DNA from: Candidatus Roizmanbacteria bacterium | GTDB lineage: Bacteria; Patescibacteriota; Microgenomatia; UBA1406; GWC2-37-13 | NCBI GenBank assembly: GCA_013334845.1 | Contig: JAAXWV010000048.1 | Location: 1 to 9,005, forward strand | Length of the DNA stretch: 9,005 nt | Direction: 5' to 3' | Shown: one piece after another, positions 1-6,095 of the stretch | Position numbering within the stretch: position 1 is the first letter of the stretch | How the letters are laid out: the number at the start of each line of letters is the position of its first letter | Notes under the pieces: generated by a model | What the model was told of the DNA's origin: nothing | Database searches by the model: none | The model's input: the letters and a program-made list of their open reading frames with translations, nothing else | Position numbers and translations under genes: made by a program

Positions 1-126
1 AACCTCCTTAAACCAAACGAAATCGCCTTCATTCTCCCCCCTTTTACACCGACTCCTTCAGTACCTTCTCCGACTCCTGTTCCCAAATATCGGCAGTGGG
101 TAAATGTCTTTTTCAGCTTAAATTGA
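1..126 (+). CDS. C-terminal end of an upstream protein (partial, unidentified)
   Basis: Frame 1 is open from the left edge to a TGA at 124-126 and gives 41 residues. They contain a Pro/Thr/Ser stretch (PPFTPTPSVPSPTPVP, about residues 13-28) and an aromatic end (KYRQWVNVFFSLN). Pro/Thr linkers of this kind also occur in two other exported proteins here (the products of 3764-6028 and 6096-6695), which supports a real coding end of an exported or membrane-linked protein. No family can be named from so little. Two doubts remain. Frame 2 is also open to about position 104, and bases 1-10 read on the minus strand give a strong Shine-Dalgarno sequence (TAAGGAGGTT), so a leftward gene could start just outside. 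The stop codon lies inside the -35 box of the next promoter. Confidence 0.5.
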   Translation, partial: NLLKPNEIAFILPPFTPTPSVPSPTPVPKYRQWVNVFFSLN

Positions 127-151
127 CATAAAGCTCCATATCAATTATAAT
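123..151 (+). promoter_or_regulatory. Consensus sigma70-type promoter of the tRNA-glycosyltransferase unit
   Basis: TTGACA at 123-128 and TATAAT at 146-151 are separated by 17 bp, a perfect match in both boxes and in spacing. Transcription should start near A158, about six bases before the tRNA 5' end at 164. The -35 box overlaps the TGA of the upstream reading frame. Because only one base separates the tRNA from the glycosyltransferase ATG, this promoter probably also serves that gene and the small gene after it. Confidence 0.9.
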
Positions 152-163
152 AACGATACCTTT

Positions 164-233
164 TACGGGGTAGTGTACGGTTGCACAGGAGGCTCATAAT
201 CTCCTAGACCGGGTTCAACTCCCGGCTCCGTAA
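164..233 (+). tRNA. tRNA-Met (anticodon CAU), elongator-like; tRNA-Ile2 possible
   Basis: A full cloverleaf folds by hand. The acceptor stem is 164-170 with 226-232 (seven pairs, one G-U). T8 and A9 are at 171-172. The D-stem is 173-176 with 183-186, with a short six-base loop. The anticodon stem is 188-192 with 200-204 and its loop CTCATAA at 193-199 holds CAT at 195-197. A four-base variable loop is followed by the T-stem 209-213 with 221-225 around TTCAACT. The discriminator is A233. CCA is not encoded (the next bases are CAT), so it must be added afterwards. The anticodon stem lacks the three G-C pairs of an initiator and the first acceptor pair is a normal T-A, so this is not initiator tRNA. 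A CAU anticodon could also be a lysidine-modified Ile tRNA; sequence alone does not settle this. Confidence 0.95.
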
Positions 234-234
234 C

Positions 235-1167
235 ATGACACCCCCCCTGATCTCACTTGTTGTGCCCGTCTTCAACGAAGAGAAAAATATAGAGCCACTC
301 CTTGATCGAATTTTACCGATTCTTAAACCTCTAAACTATGAGGTTGTATTTATTGACGACGGCTCACAGGATAAAACAGTCGAAGTAATTACACAATTTG
401 CAAAGAAAAATCCCTGCATTCGTCTCGCAGGATTCACACGCAACTTTAGTCATCAGATTGCCCTCACTTGCGGCTACTCACTCGCGAAAGGGGACTGTAT
501 CATAACAATAGATGCAGACCTTCAGGACGCCCCAGAGATTATCCCTGAAATGATTGAGAAGTGGAAAAAAGGAGCTAAAATTGTGTACGCGAAACGCTCC
601 GAACGCCAGGTAGATAGTTTTTTCAAACGGAATACTGCCCTGATTTTTTATCGTTTTATCAATCTTATGTCCGACACTCCCATACCTGAAGATGTGGGCG
701 ATTTTCGCCTACTTGATCGGGAGGTAGTTGAATTTCTCAATAAACTTCCTGAACACTCACGTTTCCTTCGCGGACTCGTAGCATGGGGTGGATATCCTGC
801 CGAATATGTATATTTTAAACGAGCGAAACGGAACGCGGGACAAACTCATTATACCCTTTCAAAAATGATCAATTTTGCACTTGAAGGGCTTACCTCTTTC
901 TCAACAAAACCATTGCGTATGACTATTTACCTAGGATTTCTTGTTTCACTTTTCAGTATTATTGTCGTGTTTGAAAAGGTGGTACAGCATTACCTCTTCC
1001 ATAGTTCAGACTGGGTGCCAGGCTGGCCTTCTCTCTTTTTTGCTGTTGTCTTTTTAGGTGGCATACAACTAGTCACTATTGGCATAATCGGCGAATATAT
1101 TGGTAAGATATACAAAGAGACGCAACAGCGCCCTTTCTATCTTATTAAAACCAAGGTAAATATATGA
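235..1167 (+). CDS. Family 2 glycosyltransferase, GtrB/DPM1-like, membrane-anchored
   Basis: This 310-residue protein is a full-length member of the GT2 group that moves a sugar from a nucleotide donor to a polyprenyl phosphate at the cytoplasmic membrane (GtrB, ArnC and dolichol-phosphate mannose synthase relatives). Visible motifs are VVPVFNEE (9-16), the nucleotide-binding FIDDGS (39-44), the metal-binding DADLQD (93-98), VGDFRLLDR (154-162) and a conserved basic stretch around GQTHYTLSK (202-210). Two C-terminal helices follow (about 229-250 and 266-287), ending in the family's typical GEYIGKIYKE. The ATG at 235 is the start that fits the family, because the fold begins about five residues later. 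The gene has no Shine-Dalgarno sequence: the tRNA ends at 233, so its upstream region is tRNA. It overlaps the next gene by ATGA. The sugar and acceptor cannot be told from the sequence. Confidence 0.93.
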   Translation: MTPPLISLVVPVFNEEKNIEPLLDRILPILKPLNYEVVFIDDGSQDKTVEVITQFAKKNPCIRLAGFTRNFSHQIALTCGYSLAKGDCIITIDADLQDAPEIIPEMIEKWKKGAKIVYAKRSERQVDSFFKRNTALIFYRFINLMSDTPIPEDVGDFRLLDREVVEFLNKLPEHSRFLRGLVAWGGYPAEYVYFKRAKRNAGQTHYTLSKMINFALEGLTSFSTKPLRMTIYLGFLVSLFSIIVVFEKVVQHYLFHSSDWVPGWPSLFFAVVFLGGIQLVTIGIIGEYIGKIYKETQQRPFYLIKTKVNI

Positions 1168-1316
1168 AAAAGCTGATTGGAGCGACGTTTATCGTGCTTT
1201 CTTCGTTTCTTTTTCTCATCTTCTTATACAACCTTTTCTTCCACCAGGATACATTTGTTTCGCCGATTCCAGATGAAAAAGGGGTACGGGTTATTATGAT
1301 TACGCCAAGTAAATAA
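1164..1316 (+). CDS. Small single-helix membrane protein, 50 aa, coupled to the glycosyltransferase
   Basis: An ATG at 1164 overlaps the glycosyltransferase stop (ATGA), and the frame runs 50 codons to TAA at 1314-1316. The product has a KK start, one hydrophobic helix at about residues 4-26 (IGATFIVLSSFLFLIFLYN), then a short polar tail of about 24 residues ending VRVIMITPSK. A weak AAGG sits about seven bases before the ATG. The stop-start overlap, the membrane-protein composition and the lack of other coding sequence in this gap support a real gene. With an N-in topology the tail would face outward, but this is a guess. It could be a small partner or stabiliser of the glycosyltransferase. 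I do not recognise a named family. Confidence 0.75.
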   Translation: MKKLIGATFIVLSSFLFLIFLYNLFFHQDTFVSPIPDEKGVRVIMITPSK

Positions 1317-1321
1317 AGAAG

Positions 1322-1702
1322 CTACTGGGAGGGAATTTCAAATTTAAAGATCATATTATTATTCCCCAGAAAGAGAAAATCGATTGTCTTAAGAATAAGA
1401 AATGAGCTCACGTAAAGAATAAGACCAATTAATGCATATCTGATCGTTCCCTGGGCTTTCTTTACCTTTTCCGGACTCCCAAATGAAGTGAGATAAAGGT
1501 ATCCTCCCATGATAAACATGACGAATAAAACCAGGATAATAAAGGCCGACGACAAGAAAAGAAGGTTACCCGAGACGATCTCCAGGCATTTTAGAGTTGG
1601 GACTCCGTCAACAATACAATTATTATCTGTCTGAGTGCCAGTTAAGTCTTTCCAACTAGTCCCTGTTGGAGTCTGAGCAAGAAGAGACATTAACAAAAAC
1701 AT
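1322..1702 (-). CDS. T4SS pilin-like protein with two membrane helices (second of a pair)
   Basis: The 126-residue product has a short hydrophobic start, a polar stretch with C29 and C39 that could form a disulfide, helix 1 (about 46-65), a signature loop GGYLYLTSFGSPEKVKKAQ (66-84), and helix 2 (about 88-110). This is the layout of VirB2/TrbC-type pilins, and the GG...TS.G..EKV.KA loop resembles the T4SS pilin family common in Patescibacteria. The neighbouring pilin has the same loop. Its ATG at 1702 lies nine bases past the stop of that pilin, so the two are co-transcribed. No Shine-Dalgarno sequence is visible, and a second ATG at 1690 (residue 5) is an alternative start. The stop is five bases from the stop of the convergent small gene. 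Confidence 0.85.
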   Translation of the reverse strand: MFLLMSLLAQTPTGTSWKDLTGTQTDNNCIVDGVPTLKCLEIVSGNLLFLSSAFIILVLFVMFIMGGYLYLTSFGSPEKVKKAQGTIRYALIGLILYVSSFLILKTIDFLFLGNNNMIFKFEIPSQ

Positions 1703-1711
1703 AAAATGTTG

Positions 1712-2140
1712 TTAATTGGTTGGCGATCCGCTCACGTACGGTACTAAAAGCTGTGGAATAGTAAGCGAACACGAGATTCCGAAACAAATCGTTTTGGCAA
1801 AGACCACTTGTTCAAGCGTCCAAACGATAGCAAGTACCAAAACAATCAGAATAATTCCGACCAATGCAGCTTGGATTTTGTTACGAGCCTTTTCCACATT
1901 TTCTTTACTTCCCTCCGAAGTAACCCATGCAAGTCCGCCTTGCAGCATGTAAAAGAGCGCAAAAACACCGGCAATCGCAAAAAAGAATCGAATAATGAAG
2001 GTGAGTAATTCACTTAGTGTCGGGATCTGAAAGCCGAGAGCTGCCTGATTCACAACAATTGTAGTTGTAATTGTCTGATTTGCTGCCAGAAATGCCCCAG
2101 CTGCCATAGAGGCTAACTTTGAAGACTTTTGTTTGAACAT
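1712..2140 (-). CDS. T4SS pilin-like protein with two membrane helices (first of a pair)
   Basis: From the ATG at 2140 the product has 142 residues: a basic, signal-peptide-like start (MFKQKSSKLASMAAGAFLAA), helix 1 (about 47-67), the loop GGLAWVTSEGSKENVEKAR (68-86), helix 2 (about 91-111), and a tail with C119 and C124. Processed VirB2/TrbC-type pilins are assembled from the cytoplasmic membrane into a pilus or channel; that role is carried over from the family. The frame extends upstream to an ATG at 2191 that overlaps the comM stop (TGATG) and to a TTG at 2194. I prefer 2140. The extra residues are polar and sit before the signal peptide, and they are encoded by a promoter whose -10 box lies six bases before this ATG. 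The mRNA would then be leaderless. Confidence 0.85.
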   Translation of the reverse strand: MFKQKSSKLASMAAGAFLAANQTITTTIVVNQAALGFQIPTLSELLTFIIRFFFAIAGVFALFYMLQGGLAWVTSEGSKENVEKARNKIQAALVGIILIVLVLAIVWTLEQVVFAKTICFGISCSLTIPQLLVPYVSGSPTN

Positions 2141-2146
2141 ATAAAC

Positions 2147-2178
2147 ATTATAGTAGGTTACTCTTCCTGATTTGTCAA
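2147..2178 (-). promoter_or_regulatory. Promoter of the pilin pair, predicted leaderless
   Basis: On the minus strand TTGACA (2178-2173) is followed by TATAAT (2152-2147), both perfect boxes, with a long 20-bp spacer. An alternative -10, TACTAT (2155-2150), gives a 17-bp spacer. Six bases separate TATAAT from the ATG at 2140, so transcription would start at or very near the A of the start codon. The promoter fills the gap between the comM stop and the first pilin, which lets the pilins be expressed separately from comM. Confidence 0.75.
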
Positions 2179-2190
2179 GAAGAAATGACA

Positions 2191-3717
2191 TCAATCCTCG
2201 TTATGATACCGAAATTGCAAAGCTTCGGCTACAGCTTCTGAATTCACCTCCTTTTCTCCCTGAAGATCGGCAATGGTGCGAGCTACTTTTAGTACCTTAT
2301 AATAAGATCGGGCCGAAAGTGACAAACGCGATGCGGCAAGCGACAAAAACTCACGAGCAGCAGAGTTGATCTGACCATACTTCTTCATCTCAGAAGGGCT
2401 TAAATGGCTGTTTGTTTTTACCGACAGTTCTTGATATCGTACACGCTGTCGCGCTCGAGCTTTAACGACCCGTTCTCGAATCGAATTGCTAGATTCTGAA
2501 TCTGTTTCCCCATAAAGCTTTGTTTCATCAACTGGTTGAACATCGACATGAAGATCAATACGATCAAGAAGTGGCCCAGACAATCTTTTTCTATATCGCT
2601 CGATAGAACCTGACATACACTTGCAGCGTTTCTTCGGATGACCGAGATATCCGCAAGGACAGGGGTTAGACGCGGCCAGGAGGAGAAACCGGGCTGGAAA
2701 AGTAAGACTTCCAGCAGCTCGGGAAACAGTTACTATTCCATCCTCGAGTGGCTGTCGAAGCGTCTCCAGCACCGATCGGGGAAATTCGGGAAACTCATCC
2801 AAAAAGAGAACACCCCGATGAGCAAGCGAGATCTCTCCGGGGCTAGGCTTTGTGCCTCCCCCAACGAGCCCAACTCGTGAAGTCGTATGATGAGGAGCGC
2901 GAAATGGCGGATACCTAACTTTACAAAGAGAGTCGAAAAAGAGACCGCTTGCCGAGTATATCTTCATTACCTCAATTGCCTCCACCTTATCAAGTAACGG
3001 CATTATAGAAGGGAATGCTCGGGAAAGCATCGTTTTACCCGCCCCTGGCGGACCCTTCAGATGAACATTATGAAGTCCGGCGGCAGCTATTTCGAGAGCC
3101 CGCTTCGCCTGTTCTTGCCCCCGAACTTCTGCAAAATCAAACTCAGAAGCGGGTGGAATATCATCTACATCTTCCTCGATTGAAGCGGATGGTTCGATAA
3201 GTTTATGTCCATTCAAGTGCAAAATAAGCTGAGAAAGAGATGCAACCGGAAAAACAGTGATTCCATCAATTAACTGTGCTTCTAATACATTTGCACAGGG
3301 AATGAATACCTGGGTAAGTCCGATCTCCTTTGCCCGACAAACAATGGATATGATGCCCGGTACCCGACGGATATCACCTTCGAGAGAAAGTTCTCCCACA
3401 AATAAGCTAGTAGTAAGTAGTTCCCGGTTAATAAAACCGGATGAAGCAAGAATACCAACCGAAATGGGGAGATCAAAACCAGAACCCTCCTTGGGAATGT
3501 CTGCCGGCGCAAGATTGACGGTAATCCGTGATTCGGGCATTGAAAAGGAAGCATTCACTATTGCAGTTCTAACTCTATCGCGTGCTTCATCCACAGACTT
3601 TGCCGGTAATCCCACAATGGTAAAGCTGGGAAATCCTCGTGAAGCTACATCAACCTCAACTTCAATTATAGTGCCATCGAGCCCAATCATGCATGCTGAT
3701 TTAATTTTGGAAAGCAT
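2191..3717 (-). CDS. comM: ComM/YifB-family AAA+ ATPase (Mg-chelatase-like)
   Basis: This 508-residue protein is full length for the family (E. coli YifB is about 506). ComM is a hexameric helicase that promotes branch migration when incoming single-stranded DNA recombines with the chromosome in natural transformation. It acts in the cytoplasm. The N-terminal ChlI-like domain (about 1-170) includes GLDG, VGLPAKSVDEARDRVR and the segment GSGFDLPISVGIL. The AAA+ core has Walker A GPPGAGKT (222-229), FRAPHH (272-277), Walker B VLFLDEF (303-309), the paired-Cys NPCPCG...RCKC (351-367) and GPLLDRIDLH (381-390). The C-terminal lid has LSARSYYKVLKVARTIADL (467-485). No key residue is missing. The start fits the family's MLSK... 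opening, although its only SD-like bases (GGAAGG) touch the ATG. It lies 46 bp after the upstream minus-strand gene and is probably co-transcribed with it. ComM is widespread even outside known transformable species, so it does not prove competence. Confidence 0.95.
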   Translation of the reverse strand: MLSKIKSACMIGLDGTIIEVEVDVASRGFPSFTIVGLPAKSVDEARDRVRTAIVNASFSMPESRITVNLAPADIPKEGSGFDLPISVGILASSGFINRELLTTSLFVGELSLEGDIRRVPGIISIVCRAKEIGLTQVFIPCANVLEAQLIDGITVFPVASLSQLILHLNGHKLIEPSASIEEDVDDIPPASEFDFAEVRGQEQAKRALEIAAAGLHNVHLKGPPGAGKTMLSRAFPSIMPLLDKVEAIEVMKIYSASGLFFDSLCKVRYPPFRAPHHTTSRVGLVGGGTKPSPGEISLAHRGVLFLDEFPEFPRSVLETLRQPLEDGIVTVSRAAGSLTFPARFLLLAASNPCPCGYLGHPKKRCKCMSGSIERYRKRLSGPLLDRIDLHVDVQPVDETKLYGETDSESSNSIRERVVKARARQRVRYQELSVKTNSHLSPSEMKKYGQINSAAREFLSLAASRLSLSARSYYKVLKVARTIADLQGEKEVNSEAVAEALQFRYHNED

Positions 3718-3763
3718 CCTTCCAGATTAACTGGTTTTATTCCAAAATGCTGTGGACTATATG

Positions 3764-6028
3764 CTACAAAGTAGGCGTTTGGATCTCTGTATCTTTCTTT
3801 TTCTTGAGTAAATACAGTCCTAGCCCCACGCCTGTTGCAAGTAATAACCCAATAATAACTAAGGCTGTCATTATGAGACTACCATTACTATTTCCTCCTG
3901 TAACAGTCGTTTTGGGCTTTCCGGAAGTAGCTACCTTATTATCTCCGTTAGCACTTCCTCCTATTTGGCTCTGATTAAAGGCGATGTCGTTCTTAGATCC
4001 AGATGTAAGTGACGCACTGTTACTGGCCTTTCGATAGGTATAAAAATCTATGTTCGCTGCTCCCGTACTAGTTGAGGTATTTTGTGCTATAAATTTCTGC
4101 GTGGAAACCTCGATAGCGGTTTTTCCAGGTACCGTATACTTCAATTTATATGGAAGGGTCGGCAGATAGCGCGACTCAATTTTATAGAATCCCTTTATAT
4201 CTGTCATGGTTTCATAATAAGGCTTTGTTGTATTAACCAGATAGATACCGACTTTTGTATTAGGAAGCACTTTCCCCGCTGCATCATAGGCATAGCCCTC
4301 TATGTAATTCAGGATTGGTTCAAACCGCATTATAACCGTTCGGGTATCGGCCGCAAAGATAGATTTTACAACACTGTCTGCAATCACGTTCCATATACCC
4401 TGAAGCGTTTTCTGCATGGAAAGTTTTTGCATAATACCTGGCTTCCCCATTTCTAATACGCCAAATACCTCGCCCTTAGCTAGTTGATTCTGGGCGATTT
4501 CAATTTTAAAAACGCCATCAGTATTTGCATTGATTGAAGTAACATAGGTTCCTTTTGCTCCTGTTTTGGTATCTACTCCAAATGCGGTTACTACTGCCAA
4601 AGGATGAGAAATTCGTCCCTGAACCACTGCATTTCCAGTAGTTTTATCCAGTTCATATGAATATTCCATCTTCTTGAGTTCATAAACACCAGATGCACCA
4701 TTTTGTTTTAACGGAATATCTCTATGCTGAGGTATGCCACTCTTCTGTACAATATTAATTCCCGTAGCAGCCGGATAGATATCTCTATAGACCATATTGT
4801 ACTTGGAATTCATTGTCGGAATCGCGCTCACCGGAAATATATACTTTCCATCTGCGATCTGCGCCTGCAACTGATAAGTCCCATCTGGCACAACAAATGA
4901 ATATGCGCCATCCTCCTTTGTCTGATAAGGATTTTGAATTGCTCCAACAAACTTAGTGTCGGGACCCACCATTGTTAGTACACCGTTATACATCTGGTAT
5001 AAACCTACATTTATATGAGGAACCGGCTCAAGTGTTGTAGCATCAAATACACGACCATAAGGATCCCAGTTAATGGAGCTGCAATTTTTATTAACTGTGT
5101 CAAAGCTCATATCTCCTTGCTGATTGCCTCCAGCTGTGCCATTATTTGAGTTCGAGGGTGTGTAATAATTCATTGCCATAAATTTATGTCCTGATACATT
5201 GGTTGTAGTACTCTTCCATAATGGTGAGCCCAAATCTCCGGAAGCCAGTGAGGTTAACGGATTAGAAACCGTAGAACCATCATCTTTCGTAAAGCTGTGA
5301 AATTCGTACCCTAATAACTTGCGTAATGTAGAGGTATTATCTACGCCATAGATTTTTGTATCGATGGCAGAATTTCCTGAAGTACAAATCTCTCCCGAGT
5401 CAGACGGAAGACACTCAAATACATATGTTGTTGTACTTGGTAATGGTTTAACATTACTGGTAGCTAATCTCGCTGTGTGCCCGTCTTTCTGGGGACAGTT
5501 ACCATTGTCATAGCACCATAGTGCATCAAGACACACCCATCGTTGAGCAGATTGGGCCAAAGCTGGGGTGACGGTAGGAGGAGTAGTTGTAGTTGTTTTC
5601 GTGGGCACAAGTGTTGAGATGGGAATCTGTGTTGGTGCTGGCGAACTGGAATTCCAGTTGAGTTTAAGACAACGACCTGGTGCAGTTCCAGTCGGATTAC
5701 TATCAAAATAATAGCACCAGTAATCACCTGGATTTGTCACATCCCCATTATTTGTCGCACAATCAATGGAACCATAGCCCGTTCTTGTGCCGTCAGTCCG
5801 TGCCCGATCAGCATCTTGTACTGTACACTGACTCTTAACACTTTTGCAGTCGAAGCCATTGCTTGAGCTAGCACTCGAGAACAATTTCCAAGTAGTTGCT
5901 AAGGGTGAGGCAGTTGGATAATCCTCACAAGTCACCGCCATAACCTGTGGCAAAAGTACAGGACTAAAATATGTGAGTATTAATAAACTGAAGCCCGTAA
6001 TAAGGTTTAGTAATGATTTGCTAGTCAT
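3764..6028 (-). CDS. Large exported Cys-rich surface protein with carboxypeptidase-regulatory-like domains and a C-terminal anchor
   Basis: From the ATG at 6028 the product has 754 residues. It has a signal peptide (about 1-32, VMAVTC near the cut), a Cys-rich region with twelve cysteines (34-316), and a Thr/Pro linker (about 128-157) splitting that region. Beta-sandwich modules resembling the carboxypeptidase regulatory or SpaA-like fold then follow. One runs from YGRVFDATTLEPVPHINVGL (324-343) to DGTYQLQA; a weaker one spans about 468-511; a third starts at IEGYAYDAAGKVLPNTKVGI (576-595). A Ser/Gly/Asn-rich stalk, one helix (about 717-741) and KKKK follow. It should be displayed outside the cell and held in the membrane. 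The frame extends 12 residues upstream, but those codons overlap the promoter and precede the signal peptide. Its partner is unknown; adhesion or host contact is a guess. It is divergently transcribed from another exported protein. Confidence 0.85.
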   Translation of the reverse strand: MTSKSLLNLITGFSLLILTYFSPVLLPQVMAVTCEDYPTASPLATTWKLFSSASSSNGFDCKSVKSQCTVQDADRARTDGTRTGYGSIDCATNNGDVTNPGDYWCYYFDSNPTGTAPGRCLKLNWNSSSPAPTQIPISTLVPTKTTTTTPPTVTPALAQSAQRWVCLDALWCYDNGNCPQKDGHTARLATSNVKPLPSTTTYVFECLPSDSGEICTSGNSAIDTKIYGVDNTSTLRKLLGYEFHSFTKDDGSTVSNPLTSLASGDLGSPLWKSTTTNVSGHKFMAMNYYTPSNSNNGTAGGNQQGDMSFDTVNKNCSSINWDPYGRVFDATTLEPVPHINVGLYQMYNGVLTMVGPDTKFVGAIQNPYQTKEDGAYSFVVPDGTYQLQAQIADGKYIFPVSAIPTMNSKYNMVYRDIYPAATGINIVQKSGIPQHRDIPLKQNGASGVYELKKMEYSYELDKTTGNAVVQGRISHPLAVVTAFGVDTKTGAKGTYVTSINANTDGVFKIEIAQNQLAKGEVFGVLEMGKPGIMQKLSMQKTLQGIWNVIADSVVKSIFAADTRTVIMRFEPILNYIEGYAYDAAGKVLPNTKVGIYLVNTTKPYYETMTDIKGFYKIESRYLPTLPYKLKYTVPGKTAIEVSTQKFIAQNTSTSTGAANIDFYTYRKASNSASLTSGSKNDIAFNQSQIGGSANGDNKVATSGKPKTTVTGGNSNGSLIMTALVIIGLLLATGVGLGLYLLKKKKDTEIQTPTL

Positions 6029-6034
6029 GAAAAA

Positions 6035-6064
6035 ACTATATATAAATAGAACATCTATTGTCAA
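6035..6064 (-). promoter_or_regulatory. Leftward promoter of the large surface-protein gene, predicted leaderless
   Basis: On the minus strand TTGACA (6064-6059) and TATAGT (6040-6035) are 18 bp apart. An overlapping TATATA offers a 16-bp spacer. Exactly six bases (TTTTTC) separate TATAGT from the ATG at 6028, the same geometry as the pilin promoter, so the transcript should begin at the start codon. Its -35 box overlaps that of the divergent promoter. It probably also transcribes comM. Confidence 0.75.
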
Positions 6065-6086
6065 CTGTCATTTTATTTACTATTAT
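6058..6086 (+). promoter_or_regulatory. Rightward promoter of the cohesin-like/VirB6-like operon, near-leaderless
   Basis: TTGTCA (6058-6063) and TATTAT (6081-6086) are 17 bp apart, each with one mismatch from consensus. Nine bases separate the -10 box from the ATG at 6096, leaving a leader of only about 2-4 bases and no room for a Shine-Dalgarno sequence. The -35 box shares bases 6059-6063 with the -35 box of the leftward promoter. Confidence 0.7.
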
Positions 6087-6095
6087 GAATTTACC

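Noticed and set aside
164..233. tRNA gene as an attachment site of an integrated element
   Set aside because: No integrase is visible, there is no repeated copy of the tRNA 3' end in the window, and the tRNA is joined to a housekeeping-type gene.
2141..2194. Longer pilin starting at ATG 2191 or TTG 2194, overlapping the comM stop as TGATG
   Set aside because: The overlap looks like translational coupling, but the extra residues are polar, precede a good signal peptide and are encoded by a promoter with perfect -35 and -10 boxes. The start at 2140 fits better.
3257..3730. Plus-strand open frame of 157 codons opposite comM
   Set aside because: It is a mirror of the well-supported ComM reading frame and has no recognisable fold or start signal.
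3722..3734. Short inverted repeat CCAG-ATTAA-CTGG just before comM, followed on the plus strand by TTTTATT
   Set aside because: The stem is only four base pairs and no plus-strand gene ends there, so a terminator is not supported. An operator is possible but cannot be shown.
3718..3763. Separate comM promoter in the 46-bp gap
   Set aside because: Only weak -10-like sequences (for example TATAGT near 3761-3756) with no suitable -35 box or spacing to the start codon; read-through from the gene upstream is simpler.
5973..6095. Upstream extension of the cohesin-like gene
   Set aside because: It would overlap the start of the divergent gene and both promoters, and it places 41 unlikely residues before a clear signal peptide at 6096.
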